Shown piece after piece: positions 16,895 through 28,297 of a DNA stretch of 64,000 nucleotides. Origin of the DNA: DATJCV01 sp963707665 (GTDB taxonomy: Bacteria; Pseudomonadota; Gammaproteobacteria; Burkholderiales; Burkholderiaceae_D); NCBI GenBank assembly GCA_963707665.1, contig CAVPQU010000005.1, positions 124,001-188,000 on the forward strand, written 5' to 3'. A program made the translations under genes and the position numbers. How positions within the stretch are numbered: the stretch's first letter is position 1; each line of letters opens with the position of its first letter. The notes under the pieces are model-generated. The model searched no databases and was not told where the DNA came from. It saw only the letters and a program-made list of their open reading frames with translations.

Positions 16895-16900
16895 TATAAT
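16895..16900 (+). promoter_or_regulatory. -10 box immediately before the UbiH-family gene
   Basis: A perfect TATAAT ends 6 bases before ATG 16907, which would place transcription start at or next to the start codon. No good -35 hexamer is seen 16-18 bases upstream and there is no Shine-Dalgarno sequence, so a leaderless mRNA is possible. Confidence 0.5.
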
Positions 16901-16906
16901 GCCTGC

Positions 16907-18172
16907 ATGAACGATTTTTCAACGATTCACGGCAACGCGAACGGTGTTTTGCCCAATGCAGGGCGGTGCGACGTCTGCATCGTCGGCAACGGCGCTATCG
17001 GCAAGACCGCCGCGCTGGCATTGGCGCAGGCAGGCTTGCGTGTCACGCTGCTGGGGCCGCCGGCGCCACCGGTGGCCCCACTGGATCCATCGGCAACCGG
17101 CACGGCCTGGGATTTGCGAGTGTATGCATTGAATCAGGTGGCGCAGTCGCTGCTGTCTTCGCTGAAAGTGTGGGACGCACTGGACGCGACGCGCGTGACA
17201 GCGGTCGATGGCATGGTGGTGCATGGCGACGGCGCCGCGCATGCCGGGCAGATCGAGTTCGATGCCTATAGTGCGCGAGTCGGTGCGCTGGCGTGGATCG
17301 TCGAGGATCGCAACCTGAACCTGGCGCTGGATAGTGCCCTCAAGTTCGCCGCCAATGTGCGGTTTGTCAGCGGCCGCGCCACGCAACTGGACATCGAAGC
17401 AGAGGCGGCCGTGCTGCGACTGGAGAGTGGCGAGACGCTACGCGCCAGCCTGCTGCTGGGCGCCGATGGCGGCCAGTCCTGGGTACGTCACCAGATGGCT
17501 ATCGGCATGGATTACCGGCCTTACGGGCAACGCGCGGTGGTCGCCAACTTTGCCTGCGAGCATGCCCATCGCGGTATTGCCAGCCAATGGTTTACCTCGG
17601 CCGATGGCATCATCGCCTTGCTGCCGCTGGCCGGAAATAACGTGTCGCTGGTGTGGTCGGCGCCGGAGGCGCTCGCTGCAGTCTTGCTGCGCGAACCCTT
17701 GTCGCGCCTGGCCGAGCGGCTGACCCAATTGCCGCATCAGGCGCTGGGCCGTCTGCAGCCGCTGCAGCCGGAGGCAGCCAAGGCGTTTCCGCTGGCGCTG
17801 GTGCGCGCGCATGCCATCACCGCACCGCGCGTGGCGCTGGCGGGGGATGCCGCGCATGTGGTGCATCCGTTGGCTGGGCATGGCATGAACCTGGGTTTTG
17901 CCGATGTCGCGGCGCTGGCGGCGGCGCTCGGCGCGCGTGGAGCGCAGCGCGACTGCGGCGACGCGCGCGTGCTGGCGCGCTATGCGCGGGCGCGCAAGGA
18001 AGACATTCTGCTGATGCAGATTGCCACCGATGGACTGGAACGGCTGTTCGCGGCCGATTTCGAGCCGCTACGGGTACTGCGCAATCTGGGATTGAACCTG
18101 GTGAACAAGTTGCCGGTCATAAAGCGTAGGTTGATGGCGCACGCCTCGGGTAATCAACAAAAATCGAATTGA
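16907..18172 (+). CDS. FAD-dependent hydroxylase, UbiH/UbiF/Coq6 family
   Basis: A 421-residue flavoprotein monooxygenase of the ubiquinone-biosynthesis hydroxylase family, which hydroxylates the quinone ring precursor at the inner membrane with O2 and NAD(P)H. The N-terminal dinucleotide fold has VGNGAIGKTAALAL (the usual GxGxxG is a variant here), DLRVYALN follows near residue 65, and the second FAD motif GDAAHVVHPLAGHGMNLGFAD is intact. Which ring carbon it modifies cannot be told. The next gene starts 8 bases after its stop. Confidence 0.82.
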   Translation: MNDFSTIHGNANGVLPNAGRCDVCIVGNGAIGKTAALALAQAGLRVTLLGPPAPPVAPLDPSATGTAWDLRVYALNQVAQSLLSSLKVWDALDATRVTAVDGMVVHGDGAAHAGQIEFDAYSARVGALAWIVEDRNLNLALDSALKFAANVRFVSGRATQLDIEAEAAVLRLESGETLRASLLLGADGGQSWVRHQMAIGMDYRPYGQRAVVANFACEHAHRGIASQWFTSADGIIALLPLAGNNVSLVWSAPEALAAVLLREPLSRLAERLTQLPHQALGRLQPLQPEAAKAFPLALVRAHAITAPRVALAGDAAHVVHPLAGHGMNLGFADVAALAAALGARGAQRDCGDARVLARYARARKEDILLMQIATDGLERLFAADFEPLRVLRNLGLNLVNKLPVIKRRLMAHASGNQQKSN

Positions 18173-18180
18173 AGGACATC

Positions 18181-18903
18181 ATGAAGAAGAGCAAATGGGT
18201 AATCGCCGCGCTGCTGGCAGGTGTGGCATTGACGGCGCTGGCCGAAAGCGCGCAAGAAGCCGCGGTCAGAAAACTGGTTGCGCCGCGCCTCGGCGATGGC
18301 GCCAAGGTGCAATCGGTGACGAAGACGCCGTATTCGGGCCTGTTTGAGGTGCGCGTCGACAACGACATCGTGTATACCGACGGCAAGGCGCAATACCTGT
18401 TTGTCGGCCGTGTGATCGATACCCAAACGTATCAGGATTACACCAAGGATCGGATCGATCAGATCAGCCGCATCAAGTTTTCTGATTTGCCGCTGGAGTC
18501 GGCACTGAAAACCGTGAAGGGCAACGGTGCGCGCAAGATCGCCGTGTTCGAGGATCCAAACTGCGGTTACTGCAAGCGTTTCCGCAACACGCTGCAAGAT
18601 ATCGATAACGTGACGGTATATACGTTCATGTACAACATCCTGTCACCGGATTCGGCGGTCAAGTCGAAAAATGTCTGGTGCGCGGCTGACCGCAGCAAGG
18701 CGTGGGACGAATGGATGCTGAACGGCAAGCAGCCCGCTACCGCCGCCGACAGTTGCGCCAGCACCCCGAACGACAAGATCCTGGCACTCGGCCAGCAACT
18801 GAAAGTGACCGGGACGCCGACCATTTTCTTTGCCGATGGCTCGCGCATCCCCGGTGCGGTCGATGCCAAGGCGCTGGAAGCCAAGCTGGCATCGGTCAAG
18901 TAA
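18181..18903 (+). CDS. dsbC: Thiol:disulfide interchange protein, DsbC family
   Basis: A 240-residue periplasmic disulfide isomerase. It has a signal peptide (MKKSKWVIAALLAGVALTALA), an N-terminal dimerisation domain with a YTDGKAQYLFVG segment, and a thioredoxin-fold domain with the active site CGYC near residue 126 and the cis-proline in TGTPTIFF. A second cysteine pair (C-A-A-D and SCAST) is present as in DsbC. ATG 18181 is preferred because GAAGGA stands just before it; an in-frame TTG lies four codons earlier. It shares a transcript with the upstream hydroxylase gene. Confidence 0.92.
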   Translation: MKKSKWVIAALLAGVALTALAESAQEAAVRKLVAPRLGDGAKVQSVTKTPYSGLFEVRVDNDIVYTDGKAQYLFVGRVIDTQTYQDYTKDRIDQISRIKFSDLPLESALKTVKGNGARKIAVFEDPNCGYCKRFRNTLQDIDNVTVYTFMYNILSPDSAVKSKNVWCAADRSKAWDEWMLNGKQPATAADSCASTPNDKILALGQQLKVTGTPTIFFADGSRIPGAVDAKALEAKLASVK

Positions 18904-18912
18904 GATTCGGCC

Positions 18913-18933
18913 GCGGCAGCATTTTTCTGCCGC
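18913..18933 (+). terminator. Hairpin between dsbC and the reductase gene
   Basis: GCGGCAG (18913-18919) pairs with CTGCCGC (18927-18933) around a T-rich 7-base loop, just past the dsbC stop. There is no U-run after the stem. A TATAAT at 18980-18985 then offers a promoter for the next gene. Confidence 0.4.
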
Positions 18934-19012
18934 CGCACCGGTGGATGAACGGCCGCCGGAAGCAACTTCCGGGTCGCACTATAATCGGTTCTCCTGTCCT
19001 GGAGACCCAATC

Positions 19013-20002
19013 ATGTTCAATGCGATTCTGCTCAACCGCAGCGGCGACGGCAGCACCGACGCCCAACTGACCCAGCTCGACGATGCCCAATTGCCGACCG
19101 ACGGCGATGTCACGGTGCGTGTCGATTACTCCACCATCAACTACAAGGACGCGCTGGCGCTGACCGGGCAATCGCCGGTGGTGCGCAAGTGGCCGATGGT
19201 GCCTGGAATCGACGGTGCCGGCGAAGTGATCACCTCCTCCGACCCGAACTGGAAAATCGGCGCTGCCTTTATCCTGAACGGCTGGGGCGTTGGCGAGACG
19301 CACTGGGGCTGCCTGGCGCAACGGGCGCGGCTGAAAGGCGAGTGGCTGATCGAGCGGCCTGCGGCAATTTCGGCCCGGGATGCGATGGCGATCGGCACCG
19401 CCGGTTATACCGCGATGCTGTGCGCACTGGCGCTGGAGCAGGCCGGTGTGGACAAGGACAGTGGCGAAGTGCTGGTCACCGGCGCTTCCGGTGGTGTCGG
19501 CAGCGTGGCGATCGCGATCTTGTCGGGCTGGGGTTACCGCGTGGTCGCTGCGACCGGCAAGCTGGAACAGGCGGATTACCTGCACGCGCTCGGCGCCATC
19601 GAAGTGATCGACCGCGCGACGCTCTCGGCACCCGGCAAGGCGCTGCAAAAGGAACGCTGGGCCGGCGTAGTGGATTCGGTCGGATCGCATACGCTGGCCA
19701 ACGCGCTGGCGCAGACCTGCTACGGTGGCGTGGTGGCTGCCTGCGGCTTGGCGCAAGGAATGGACCTGCCAGCTTCGGTCGCCCCTTTCATCCTGCGCGC
19801 AGTGCGCCTGCTGGGGATAGATAGCGTGATGGCGCCGCGCGCACGCCGCATCGAAGCCTGGCAGCGCCTGGCCACCGACCTCGACCGGAGCAAGCTGGCC
19901 ATGATCGCGCACGAGATCACGCTGCCGCAGGTGCTGCAGCACGCCCCCGACATCCTGGCCGGCAAGCTGCGCGGCCGCCTGGTGGTCAATCTGAATACTT
20001 GA
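19013..20002 (+). CDS. acuI: Acrylyl-CoA reductase-like quinone oxidoreductase (AcuI/YhdH family)
   Basis: A 329-residue NADPH-dependent MDR enzyme. Family signs are the N-terminal INYKDALALTG, PGIDGAGEV, GWGVGETHWGCLAQ and GTAGYTAM, and the cofactor motif GASGGVGSVA. AcuI/YhdH proteins reduce acryloyl-CoA to propionyl-CoA and protect against this toxic electrophile. GGAGACCC precedes the ATG, and TATAAT lies 28 bases upstream of the start. It appears to be a single-gene unit. Confidence 0.9.
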   Translation: MFNAILLNRSGDGSTDAQLTQLDDAQLPTDGDVTVRVDYSTINYKDALALTGQSPVVRKWPMVPGIDGAGEVITSSDPNWKIGAAFILNGWGVGETHWGCLAQRARLKGEWLIERPAAISARDAMAIGTAGYTAMLCALALEQAGVDKDSGEVLVTGASGGVGSVAIAILSGWGYRVVAATGKLEQADYLHALGAIEVIDRATLSAPGKALQKERWAGVVDSVGSHTLANALAQTCYGGVVAACGLAQGMDLPASVAPFILRAVRLLGIDSVMAPRARRIEAWQRLATDLDRSKLAMIAHEITLPQVLQHAPDILAGKLRGRLVVNLNT

Positions 20003-20270
20003 ACAGCCGCTCGCCGCGCCTTTTACGGGGCGCAAAAATTTTCTCCACAAGCGATATCCGGCAATCTGCTGGCCACACCCTGTTGCGCGCCTCGAGCGGC
20101 AGCCGGCACAGGCAAATTTGTTGCGCTAGGACAAACATGTAAAAGCTCGTTATTCAGCCGAGTCATTGTTGTAATATCGTTACCTTTCAAATTATTTCGC
20201 AGACGATTGCGAACGCGGTATCTGGCAATTGCCGCTGGCGTAGCCACTATGATTTACCGAAGGAATTCAT

Positions 20271-23200
20271 TTGAATCCGTTCTCGGCGTATAACGGGCGC
20301 GACTGGTCAAAACTGATCGGTCTGGCCTTGCTCTATGCGCTGATGGCTCAAATCAGCCTGAGCTTTGCTACTGTGCTCGGCAGCCTCAGCCTGATCTGGA
20401 TTCCCAGCGGTCTCGGGTTGGCGGCCATGTTGATCGGCGGCAAGAAATATGTCTGGGCCATTTTGGTCGGCTCGTGCGCGATTTATTACTTCAGCATAGC
20501 GGGACAGTCGCTGTTATTTTCGCTGCTGATGGCGTTTGGCAATTTGCTGGAAGCATGGTTCGGCTTCTGGTTATTGAGCCACTATCATCAGTTCGACCTC
20601 AGCATGTCGCGCGCCCGCGATTTTTTCATCTTGCTGGAGGCGGCCTTGTTCAGTCCGGCGCCGTCGGCGCTGATCGGCGGCGTGATCCTGGCTAACCTGA
20701 GCCAGACACCATCGGAATCGATGCCGCAACTGAGCGTGCTGCACTGGTGGATGGCCGACACATTCAGCGTTCTGCTGGTGACGCCGCTAATACTGATCTG
20801 GCGCCACCGTCCGGACTATCAACTGCGTGGCTTCGCCGTGCTGGAACTGGTGCTGCTGCTGGGATTGACACTGCTGTTCGGGCTGATAATTTTTTTTGAA
20901 TCAGTGCCTGGAGTACGAGGCCCGCTACTGAGCGCCGCGCTGATGTTTATCTTCGTGCTGTGGAGCGCCATGCGCTTCGGGCGCCATATAACGCTGGTGG
21001 TGCTGTGCCTGACGCTGGCGCAGGCGATACTCAGTGTAGTGGCCGGCACCGGATATTTCGCCAATGACCTGGAGCGAACCGGGCTGGCCAGCCTGTGGGT
21101 CTACTTCATGACGCTGGTGGCGGCCGGCATGGCGCTGGCCAGCGCCGCCGACGAGCGTAACGCCAGTCAGCGGGCTCTGGAATGGACCAATGCGCGATTT
21201 CTTGCCTTTATGAATAATTTGCCGGGCATGGCTTACATCAAGGATGCGCGGCGGCGCTACATCTTCACCAATAAAGGCTTCCAAGGCGAAGGTGTACTGA
21301 AGCTTCCTTCCAGCGTCTACCTGGGCAAATCTATGGAAGAGATTAATCCATACCAGGTGTCCGACGAAGTGTTGGCGCAGGTGCGAGCCGATGACGAAGC
21401 CGTTTTGGTCCACCGCCAGGTATCGTCGCGCGAGATGGTGATCGGCCCTGAGGCGGATCGGAATGCCTTGCTGGTGCTGAAATTCCCGATCGTCGAAAGC
21501 AGTGGCAACGTGCTGATCGGCGGTATCACACTGGATATTTCGGAGCGCAAGCGGGCCGAGGCGCGCATCGCCCGGCTGACCCAGTTCTATCGGGCCTTGA
21601 GCGAAGTCAACCAGGGCATCGTACGCCTCACCGACGTCGCCGAGCTGTTTCCGCTGGTATGCCGGACCGCTGTCGTTTTCGGCGGCGTCAAGATGGCCTG
21701 GATCGGTCAATTCGACGCTGCCAGCGAGCAGATCGTGACGGTTGCCAGCTACGGCAATGAGCAGGAATACCTGGACGGCCTGGTGATTTCAGCGTGTGCC
21801 GACCGGCCCGAGGGACGTGGCCAGATCGGCACTGCCTTCCGCGAAAATCGTGCGATCGTCACCAACGACTTGCGCCGGCGCGACAACATGGAGCTGTGGC
21901 GCGAGCGCCTGTTGCGGCATCGTTTCAATTCTTGCGCATCGTTTCCGATCGAGCGCAATGGCCGTCCCTTTGCGATGTTCACCGTGTATCAGGAGGAAGA
22001 GGATGCGTTTGATGCTGAAGCGGTGACCTTGCTGGAAGAAATGGCCAAGGACGTCAGTTTCGCGTTGGCCAATTTTGACCGTGAGCAGCAACGGCACGAG
22101 GCGCAGGAAGCGCTACGCAGCAGTGAACAGCATTTCCGCGCATTTTTTGAGCACTCGATGATCGGCATGGCAACCGTGGCGGTCAACAAGCGCTGGCTGG
22201 ATGTGAACGAGGCCTTGTGTCAGATCCTCGGTTATCGGGAGGACGAACTGTTGCGAAAGACCTGGCCGGAGGTGACGCACCCGGACGACGTGAATCGGAG
22301 CGCCGCCCATTTCGCAGCAGGCGCTGCGTGGCGAGATTGAGCACTTTACGGTGGACAAGCGCCTGATCCGCAAGGACGGCAAGGTGGTGCATGGTCACTT
22401 AACCGTGCGCTGCCTGCGCACCGCCGATGGCAGCGTCGATTATTTCGCCGTGCTGCTCCAGGATGTGACCGAAAAAAAACACTCCGAGGAATTGTTGTGG
22501 TGGCAAGCCAATTTCGATCCGCTGACCGGCTTGCCGAATCGCCGTATGTTTGCCGATCGGCTGGAACAGGAGTTGCGCAAGCGGCATTACAGTGCCCTGC
22601 CGCTGGCCTTGCTGTTCATCGACCTGGATCGCTTCAAGGAAGTCAACGATACGCTGGGTCATGTGCACGGCGATTTGCTGCTGGTGGAAGCGGCACGCCG
22701 GATTCGCTCCTGCGTGCGCGATTCGGATACCGTAGCGCGCCTGGGCGGCGATGAATTCATGATCATCCTGGCCGATTTGCCGGAAATTCGGCAGATCGAG
22801 ACCACCGCCCACAACCTGCTACACCGATTGACTGAAGTGTTCCGGCTTGGCAAAGAAACCGCGTATGTGTCGGCCAGTATCGGCATTACGCTGTATCCGG
22901 CTGACGCGGCCGATGTCGAGCAGTTGATCCGGAACGCCGACCAGGCAATGTACGCAGCCAAGAATCTGGGCCGCAATCGTTTCAGCTATTTCACGCCGGC
23001 GCTGCAAGTGGTGGCGCAAAACCGGCAAAAGCTGATTAACGACATGCGAGCCGCATTGGCCGCGCAACAGTTTGAGCTGTATTTCCAGCCAATTGTGGAT
23101 TTGGCCAGCAAGCGCATTGTCAAGGCGGAAGCGCTATTGCGCTGGCCGCATCCACGACGCGGCTTGATCAGCCCGGTTGAGTTCATCCCACTGGCCGAGG

Positions 23201-23808
23201 AAACCGGCCTCATCGTGGAGATTGGCAACTGGGTGATTCAGGAAGCACTGCACTGGGCGCGTCAGTGGTACGGAAATGGCGCGCCCGGCATCCAGATCAG
23301 CATCAATACTTCGCCGGTTGAATTCAGCGCCGACGGCTACGACCCATGGGTCTTGCTCGGGCATCTCGCCGCGCTCGGGCTGCCGGGGAGCAGCATCGTC
23401 ATCGAAATTACCGAGGGCATGCTGCTCAATGCGGAACAGCGCATCACCGACCATTTCCTGCAGTTTCGCGATGCCGGAGTGCAAATTGCGATCGACGATT
23501 TCGGCACCGGCTATTCGTCGCTCGCCACCCTGAAGAAATTCGACATTGATTACCTGAAGATCGACCAGGCTTTCGTGCGTAATCTGGCCACCGATTCGAA
23601 CGACATGGTATTGTCGGAAGCCATTATCGTGATGGCGCACAAACTGAGCCTGCAGGTGGTGGCGGAGGGCATCGAAACCGAACAGCAATGCGCGTTGCTG
23701 CGGGCGGCGGGCTGCGATTACGGCCAGGGCTTTCTGTTTTCCGAAGCCGTGCCGCCGCAGAAATTTACCGCCATGCTGGCCGCCCAAGGCCCCTTGCACG
23801 CTTCCTGA
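20271..23808 (+). CDS. MASE1-PAS-GAF-PAS-GGDEF-EAL cyclic-di-GMP signalling protein, one frameshift
   Basis: About 1178 residues. An N-terminal MASE1 membrane sensor (residues 10-300, with IWIPSGLGLA), a PAS domain (305-430), a GAF domain (440-610), a second PAS (620-745), a GGDEF domain with intact GGDEF and an RDSD inhibitory site five residues ahead, and an EAL domain with KAEALLRW and DDFGTGYSS. Both cyclase and phosphodiesterase residues are present, so it may do either. The frame breaks at about 22313; removing one G restores AHFQQALRGEIEHF within the second PAS domain. The start is a TTG with GAAGGA 8 bases upstream. Confidence 0.85.
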
Positions 23809-23843
23809 TCCGGGTATTGCACCCGATTTTCCTTAGGCATTGA

Positions 23844-25655
23844 ATGAAGCACGTGATTCGTTACGATTTGATCCTGCATGACCCTGCCGCGCACCTGTTG
23901 GCGGTAAGCATGACGCTGGCGACGCCGGCGCCAGAAGGTCAGCTGTTCTTGTTACCGGCCTGGATTCCCGGCAGCTACATGATCCGCGAATTTGCGCGCA
24001 ACATCGTGCGCATCCGCGCCGAATGTGGCGGCAAGGAGCTCGCGCTGACCAAGCTCGACAAGCACAGCTGGCAGGCGGAACCCTGTGCCGGCGCGCTGAC
24101 CCTGCACTACGAAGTGTATGCATGGGATTTGTCGGTGCGCACCGCGCACCTCGATCAGACCCACGCCTTCTTCAACGGCACCAGCGTCTTCCTGCGCGCC
24201 GCCGGCCAGGAGGACGCGCCGCATGTCGTGGAACTGCGCCGGCCTGCTGGCGCACCCTACAAGAACTGGCGCGTCGCCACCGCGCTGCCGGAACTGGACG
24301 CCAAGCGCTACGGCTTTGGCAGCTACATCGCCGCCGACTACGACGAGCTGATCGATCACCCGGTCGAAATTGGCGAGTTCGCGCTGGCCACCTTCAAGGC
24401 GCATGGCGTGCCGCACGATGTCGTGATCACTGGCCGGGTGCCACAGCTGGACATGGCACGTCTGTGCGCTGACCTGAAAAAAATTTGCGAAGCGCAGATT
24501 GCGCTGTTCGAGCCGTATACGCGGCAGGCGCCGATGGCGCGCTATGTGTTCCTGACGCTGGCGGTGGGCGACGGCTATGGCGGCCTCGAGCATCGCGCCT
24601 CGACCGCGCTGATCTGCTCGCGCGCCGATCTGCCGGTGAGCGGGCGACCCGGACATGAGCGACGGCTATCGCAGCTTTCTCGGCCTGTGCAGCCATGAAT
24701 ATTTCCATACCTGGAACGTCAAGCGCATCAAGCCGGCAGTGTTTGCACCGTATGACCTGCAGGCCGAAAACTATACGCCGCTGCTGTGGCTGTTCGAGGG
24801 CTTCACCAGCTATTACGACGACCTGATGCTGGTGCGCAGTGGCGTGATCGACGAAGCCGCCTATCTGCAAGCTGCTGGCCAAAACCATCAACAGCGTGCT
24901 GCGCGGCAGCGGCCGCAGCAAGCAGAGCGTGGCCGAATCCAGCTTCGACGCCTGGATCAAGTATTACCGGCAGGATGAGAATGCGCCGAATGCGATCGTC
25001 AGCTATTACACCAAGGGTTCGCTGGTGGCGCTGGCGCTGGATTTGACGATCCGCGCCGGCACCGACGGCAAGAAATCGCTGGACGATGTGATGCGCATGC
25101 TGTGGCAGCGTTACGGCCGCGATTTCTATGCGCCGGATGGCAGCGGCGGCCGCGGCGTCACCGAAGCCGAGTTGCTGGCGCTGTTCGACGACGTCAGCGG
25201 CCTGAAGCTGAAGCGCTATTCGATCGCCGCTATCACCGAGGGCACCGACGATCTGCCGCTGGCCAAGCTGCTGGCGCCGTTCGGCGTCAAGTGGAGCGAT
25301 ACGCGCGCCAGTGACAAGCCGAGCCTGGGCGTGCGCACGGTCAGCGACGGCAACGATTGCAAGCTGGCCAATGTGTATGAAGGCGGCGCCGCGCATCGCG
25401 CCGGGCTGTCGGCCGGCGATGTGCTGGTGGCGATCGATGGCTTGCGCGTGACCGCCAGCAACCTCGATGTGCTGCTGGCGCGTTACCGAATCGATGACAC
25501 CGTGACGCTGCATGCCTTCCGGCGCGATGAACTGATGGCGTTTACCGTGCTGCTGATGGCAGACGCGGCGCCGCAAGTGACGCTGACGGCGCAGGCCAAG
25601 CCGGCCGGCGCTGGTGCAAAAGCGCGAGGCGTGGCTGAAGCAAACGGCGAGATAG
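23844..25655 (+). CDS. M61-family peptidase with PDZ domain (glycyl aminopeptidase-like), three frameshifts
   Basis: An approximately 600-residue metallopeptidase. The N-terminal beta domain contains LPAWIPGSYMIREFARNI; the zinc site HEYFHTWNVKRI lies near residue 284, with the third ligand in LFEGFTSYYDD; a C-terminal PDZ domain has LANVYEGGAAHRAGLSAGD. Three single extra bases (near 24640, 24872 and 25605) split the reading frame. After correction the protein ends VQKREAWLKQTAR at TAG 25655, a normal family C-terminus. Relatives of Sphingomonas glycyl aminopeptidase remove N-terminal glycine or alanine; no signal peptide is visible, so it is likely cytoplasmic. It is the first gene of the dense-indel zone. 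Confidence 0.82.
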
Positions 25656-25797
25656 CTGCCGCTGGCTGCAAAACCTCAGGCGTTATGGGGGTATATTGGT
25701 AAAATGACCATTTCATACCCGAAATTGATCGTGTACCCCTGGAGTATATGGTTTCGCCAGCATCGGCCGGTAATGGGGTTGGCGTGACGCCGGCGCT

Positions 25798-26610
25798 TTA
25801 GACGCCCGGAGTGAACAGCCGCGCCAGCTCCACGCCCGGCTCCGGCGCGCGCATGAACGCTTCGCCCACCAGGAAGGCATGCACGTCGGCGTCGCGCATG
25901 CGCTTGACATCGTCCGGCGCCAGGATGCCCGATTCGGTCACCACCAGCTTGTCCGCCGGAATGCGCGGCAGCAGGCCGAGCGTGGTTTGCAGCGAGGTCT
26001 CGAAGGTGCGCAGGTTGCGGTTGTTGATGCCGAGCAGGGCGCGTCTTCAGCGTCAGCGCCGCCTCCAGTTCGTCGCCGTCGTGCACTTCGACCAGCACGC
26101 CCATGCCGAGCTCATGCGCGCAGGCTTCCAGTTCCGCCATCAGGCCATGGTCGAGCGCGGCCACGATCAGCAGGATGCAGTCGGCGCCCCAGGCGCGCGC
26201 CTCGTAGACCTGGTACAGGTCGATCATGAAATCCTTGCGCAGCACCGGCAAGGCGCAGGCGGCGCGCGCCTGCTGCAGGTATTCCGGCGCGCCCTGGAAG
26301 AACTGCGACGTCGGTCAGCACCGACAGGCAGGCCGCGCCATGTGCCGCATAGCTCGGCGGCGATCGCGGCCGGATCGAAATCCGCGCGCAGCACGCCCTT
26401 GGACGGCGAGGCCTTCTTCACTTCGGCGATGACGCCGGCGTGGCCGGCGGCGATTTTTGCCGCGCAGGCGGCTTCGAAGCCGCGCAGCGCCAGCCCGCTT
26501 CGCGGTCGCTTTCGACCTCGCGGCGCAGGCTGGCCAGGTCGCGGTATTTTTTGGCGGCGGCGACTTCGTCGGCCTTGACCGCGAGGATTTTGTTGCAGGA
26601 TGTCGGACAT
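25798..26610 (-). CDS. trpC: Indole-3-glycerol phosphate synthase, frameshifted
   Basis: A TIM-barrel enzyme of about 268 residues converting carboxyphenylamino-deoxyribulose phosphate to indole-3-glycerol phosphate. Pieces in three frames join into MSDIL/NKILAVKADEVAAAKK, VIAEVKKASPSKGVLR, CLSVLTDVQFFQG, LRKDFMIDLYQVYEARAWGADC, GINNRNLRTF and VTESGI, the full set of TrpC active-site strands. Five indels (near 26594, 26500, 26352, 26306 and 26040) account for the breaks. Last gene of the trp operon, 18 bases after trpD. Confidence 0.85.
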
Positions 26611-26628
26611 GACGGTTTCCCTTGTCAG

Positions 26629-27669
26629 TTACGCGGTTGCGCCGAGTTGCTGCGTCACGCGCACGAATTGTTCGAGCTTGGCGCGCGCGGCGCCGGACGC
26701 GATCGCTTCGCGCGCTGCGGATCAGGCCGTCGGCGATCGAGGCGACGCTGCCGGCCGCATACAGCGCGGTGCCGGCGTTCAGCGGCACGATGTCGCGCGC
26801 CGGCCCCGGCTGTGTTGTCCAGCGCTTCCAGCACTTTCTGCTTCGATTCGGCGGCGCCGCCGACCTTCAGGTTGCGGCTGGCGACCATCTGCAGGCCGAA
26901 GTCTTCCGGATGGATTTCGTATTCGCGGATCTCGCCGTCGACCAGTTCGCCGACCATGGTGGCGGCGCCGAGCGACACTTCGTCCATGTTGTCGCGGCCC
27001 CAGACCACCAGCGCGTGCTGCGCGCCCAGGCGCTGCAGCACGCGCACCTGGATGCCGACCAGGTCCGGGTGGAACACGCCCATCAGGATGTTCGGCGCGC
27101 CGGCCGGATTGGTCAGCGGGCCGAGGATGTTGAAGATGGTGCGCACGCCCAGTTCGCGGCGCACCGGCGCCGCGTGCTTCATCGCCGCGTGATGGTTCGG
27201 CGCGAACATGAAGCCGATGCCGGTCTGCGCGATCGACTGCGCCACCTGTTCCGGCTTCAGGTTGATGTTGGCGCCCAGCGCTTCGAGCACGTCGGCGCTG
27301 CCGGACGACGACGACACGCTGCGCCCGCCATGCTTGGCGACGCGCGCGCCGGCGGCGGCGGCGACGAACATGCGACGCGGTCGAGATGTTGAAGGTGTTG
27401 CGCGCCGTCGCCGCCGGTGCCGACGATGTCGAGCAGGTTGCTGGTGTCGGCCATCGGCACCTTGGTCGCGAATTCGCGCATCACCTGCGCGGCGGCGGCG
27501 ATTTCGCCGATGGTTTCCTTCTTCACGCGCAGGCCCATGGTCAGCGCCGCGATCATGACCGGCGACATTTCGCCGCGCATGATCTGCGGAACAGCGACAG
27601 CATTTCGTCGTGGAAAATTTCGCGGTGTTCGATGCAGCGCAGCAGCGCTTCTTGGGGGGTGATCGACAT
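26629..27669 (-). CDS. trpD: Anthranilate phosphoribosyltransferase, frameshifted
   Basis: An enzyme of about 345 residues joining anthranilate to PRPP. Starts MSITPQEALLRCIEHREIF behind AGGAAGCACC. QIMRGEMSPVMIAAL, DIVGTGGDGA, NTFNIST and KHGGRSVSSSSGSADVLEALG (the glycine-rich PRPP and anthranilate sites) are all readable, and the C-terminus ends TQQLGATA. Four extra bases and one missing base split the frame (near 27590, 27403, 27374, 26810 and 26703). The longest unbroken stretch (about 26830-27370) has no stop and normal codon use, arguing against gene decay. Confidence 0.87.
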
Positions 27670-27716
27670 GGTGCTTCCTGGTTTGAGAGTGGCAAGAGGC
27701 TCAGGCGTGTACGGCA

Positions 27717-28288
<572 letters not shown>

Positions 28289-28297
28289 GATTTTTCC

